Shown one piece after another: positions 63,413 to 64,000 of a DNA stretch of 64,000 nucleotides. The position numbers and the translations under genes were made by a program. The stretch lies in contig NZ_OBEF01000002.1 of the NCBI RefSeq assembly GCF_900215375.1, positions 367,296 through 431,295 on the forward strand. Reading direction: 5' to 3'. Below the pieces are notes generated by a model. It did not search any database. It had not been told where the DNA came from and was given only the letters and a program-made list of their open reading frames with translations. Source of the DNA: Enterobacter sp. CC120223-11. GTDB lineage: Bacteria > Pseudomonadota > Gammaproteobacteria > Enterobacterales > Enterobacteriaceae. Every line of letters begins with the position of its first letter. Position 1 is the stretch's first letter.

Positions 63413-64000
63413 TCACCAGCCGTAGCTTACGCCCCCGCCAACCACGAAGTTCTGCTGCGTGTCGTTAGAAACCGAGGCTTTCACGACCACGTGTTCTGCG
63501 GCTCGCGCCGAGAACCCAACGGCCAGCGCGCTTTCGCCATCCGTTGTACCCACGCCCGCACCGACGCTGAAGGTCTGGCCCTGAATCACCTGCGGAATAT
63601 TCGCCATCGCCGCCACGCCGGAAATTGCTGCTGACGCACGCTGACGGTTTTCATCCACTTGGTTTTTCAGATTGCTGAAGTTCTCATTGTTGCTGGCTTC
63701 CAGCTTCTCAATGCGCTGCTCGTTTTGTGCAATGGCCGCAGAGTTGTTGCCCACATGGTGCTCAACCTCATCAATATGATCCGTGTTGTCGGCAATAGCC
63801 GCCGCGTTATGGTCAATATCCTGCGTTTGTTTGTTGTCGAGCGCTTGCGTGGCCTGGAGCTTATTGTCGACAGCAGTATTGATTTGCTCCTGATTGTGGG
63901 CGCGGGTGTCAGCGTCGTGCTCAACCTGTCCGATGTGGTTGGTGTTGTCGGCAATGGCCGCCGCGTTATGATCGATATCCTGCGTTTGATTGTTGTCGAG
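63413..64000 (-). CDS. Trimeric autotransporter adhesin (YadA-like), C-terminal part
   Basis: This partial gene runs off the right edge; 195 C-terminal residues are visible. The stalk holds repeats of the type DNKQTQDIDHNAAAIADNT (two visible copies) and coiled-coil stretches. A neck follows (ENRQRASAAISGVAAMANIPQV), then the four-strand YadA membrane anchor: GQTFSVGAGVGTTDGESALAVG, ARAAEHVVVKASVS and QQNFVVGGGVSYGW. Three chains would form one 12-strand barrel exposing an adhesin. An inner start near 63754 is not real, since the frame is open upstream. Head domain and ligand lie outside the window. Confidence 0.92.
   Translation of the reverse strand, partial: LDNNQTQDIDHNAAAIADNTNHIGQVEHDADTRAHNQEQINTAVDNKLQATQALDNKQTQDIDHNAAAIADNTDHIDEVEHHVGNNSAAIAQNEQRIEKLEASNNENFSNLKNQVDENRQRASAAISGVAAMANIPQVIQGQTFSVGAGVGTTDGESALAVGFSARAAEHVVVKASVSNDTQQNFVVGGGVSYGW

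Noticed and set aside
63413..63754. An independent 113-aa gene starting at 63754
   Set aside because: The frame stays open to the window edge with stalk repeats upstream, so this is the C-terminus of a larger adhesin.

Overview
The window is a chromosomal segment of a Gram-negative enteric bacterium (Enterobacteriaceae). The backbone pheP, mscM(ybdG), nfsB, ybdF, ybdJ, ybdK, entD, fepA, fes, ybdZ, entF follows the E. coli order, but it is interrupted by accessory genes. The ramR-romA-ramA locus, moderately high GC and REP-like repeats suggest Enterobacter or a close relative (Lelliottia, Leclercia, Klebsiella). I cannot fix the species from sequence reading alone.

Layout. (1) 1-7259: an anaerobic C4-dicarboxylate module. 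It has a DASS-type anion transporter (partial), a three-domain soluble NADH:fumarate reductase, an ApbE flavin transferase that would attach its covalent FMN, and a DcuS/DcuR two-component system. A perfect FNR half-site palindrome lies in the divergent promoter region. (2) 7430-11855: a divergent MurQ-like SIS protein, a secreted alkyl sulfatase and a membrane diguanylate cyclase. (3) 12098-21799: a giant (about 3233 aa) type Va autotransporter. (4) 21910-27907: a tightly overlapping five-gene envelope operon coding for an MscS-type channel, a short Omp85-like barrel, another outer-membrane protein, a second short Omp85-like barrel and a DUF4056 protein. This is the best candidate for an undescribed system. 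(5) 28086-30943: a FadL-family porin, a YncE-like propeller and a decayed TonB-dependent receptor tail.

(6) 31049-42618: the pheP-to-ybdJ backbone, with an inserted MFS exporter, its likely XRE regulator and a membrane protein. It also carries ramR/romA/ramA with an intact RamR operator and a secreted, probably lipid-anchored Fes-like esterase behind a Fur-box-like site. (7) 42790-53798: a 36-aa membrane peptide, a P-type ATPase followed by an RND adaptor and pump, ybdK, an AbgT-family transporter and a GNAT acetyltransferase. (8) 53769-62383: the enterobactin block entD, fepA, divergent fes-ybdZ-entF. (9) 62478-64000: a DUF817 membrane protein and the C-terminal part of a trimeric autotransporter.

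How the genes connect. Three loci (YncE-like, secreted esterase, fepA/fes) have Fur-box-like sites and concern iron or siderophores. The secreted esterase and cytoplasmic Fes could hydrolyse ferric enterobactin in two compartments. The dicarboxylate module forms a sensor, transporter, reductase and maturase set. A dispersed CCCTCTCCC/GGGAGAGGG repeat sits between frd and apbE, after the fadL-like gene, and between fepA and entD.
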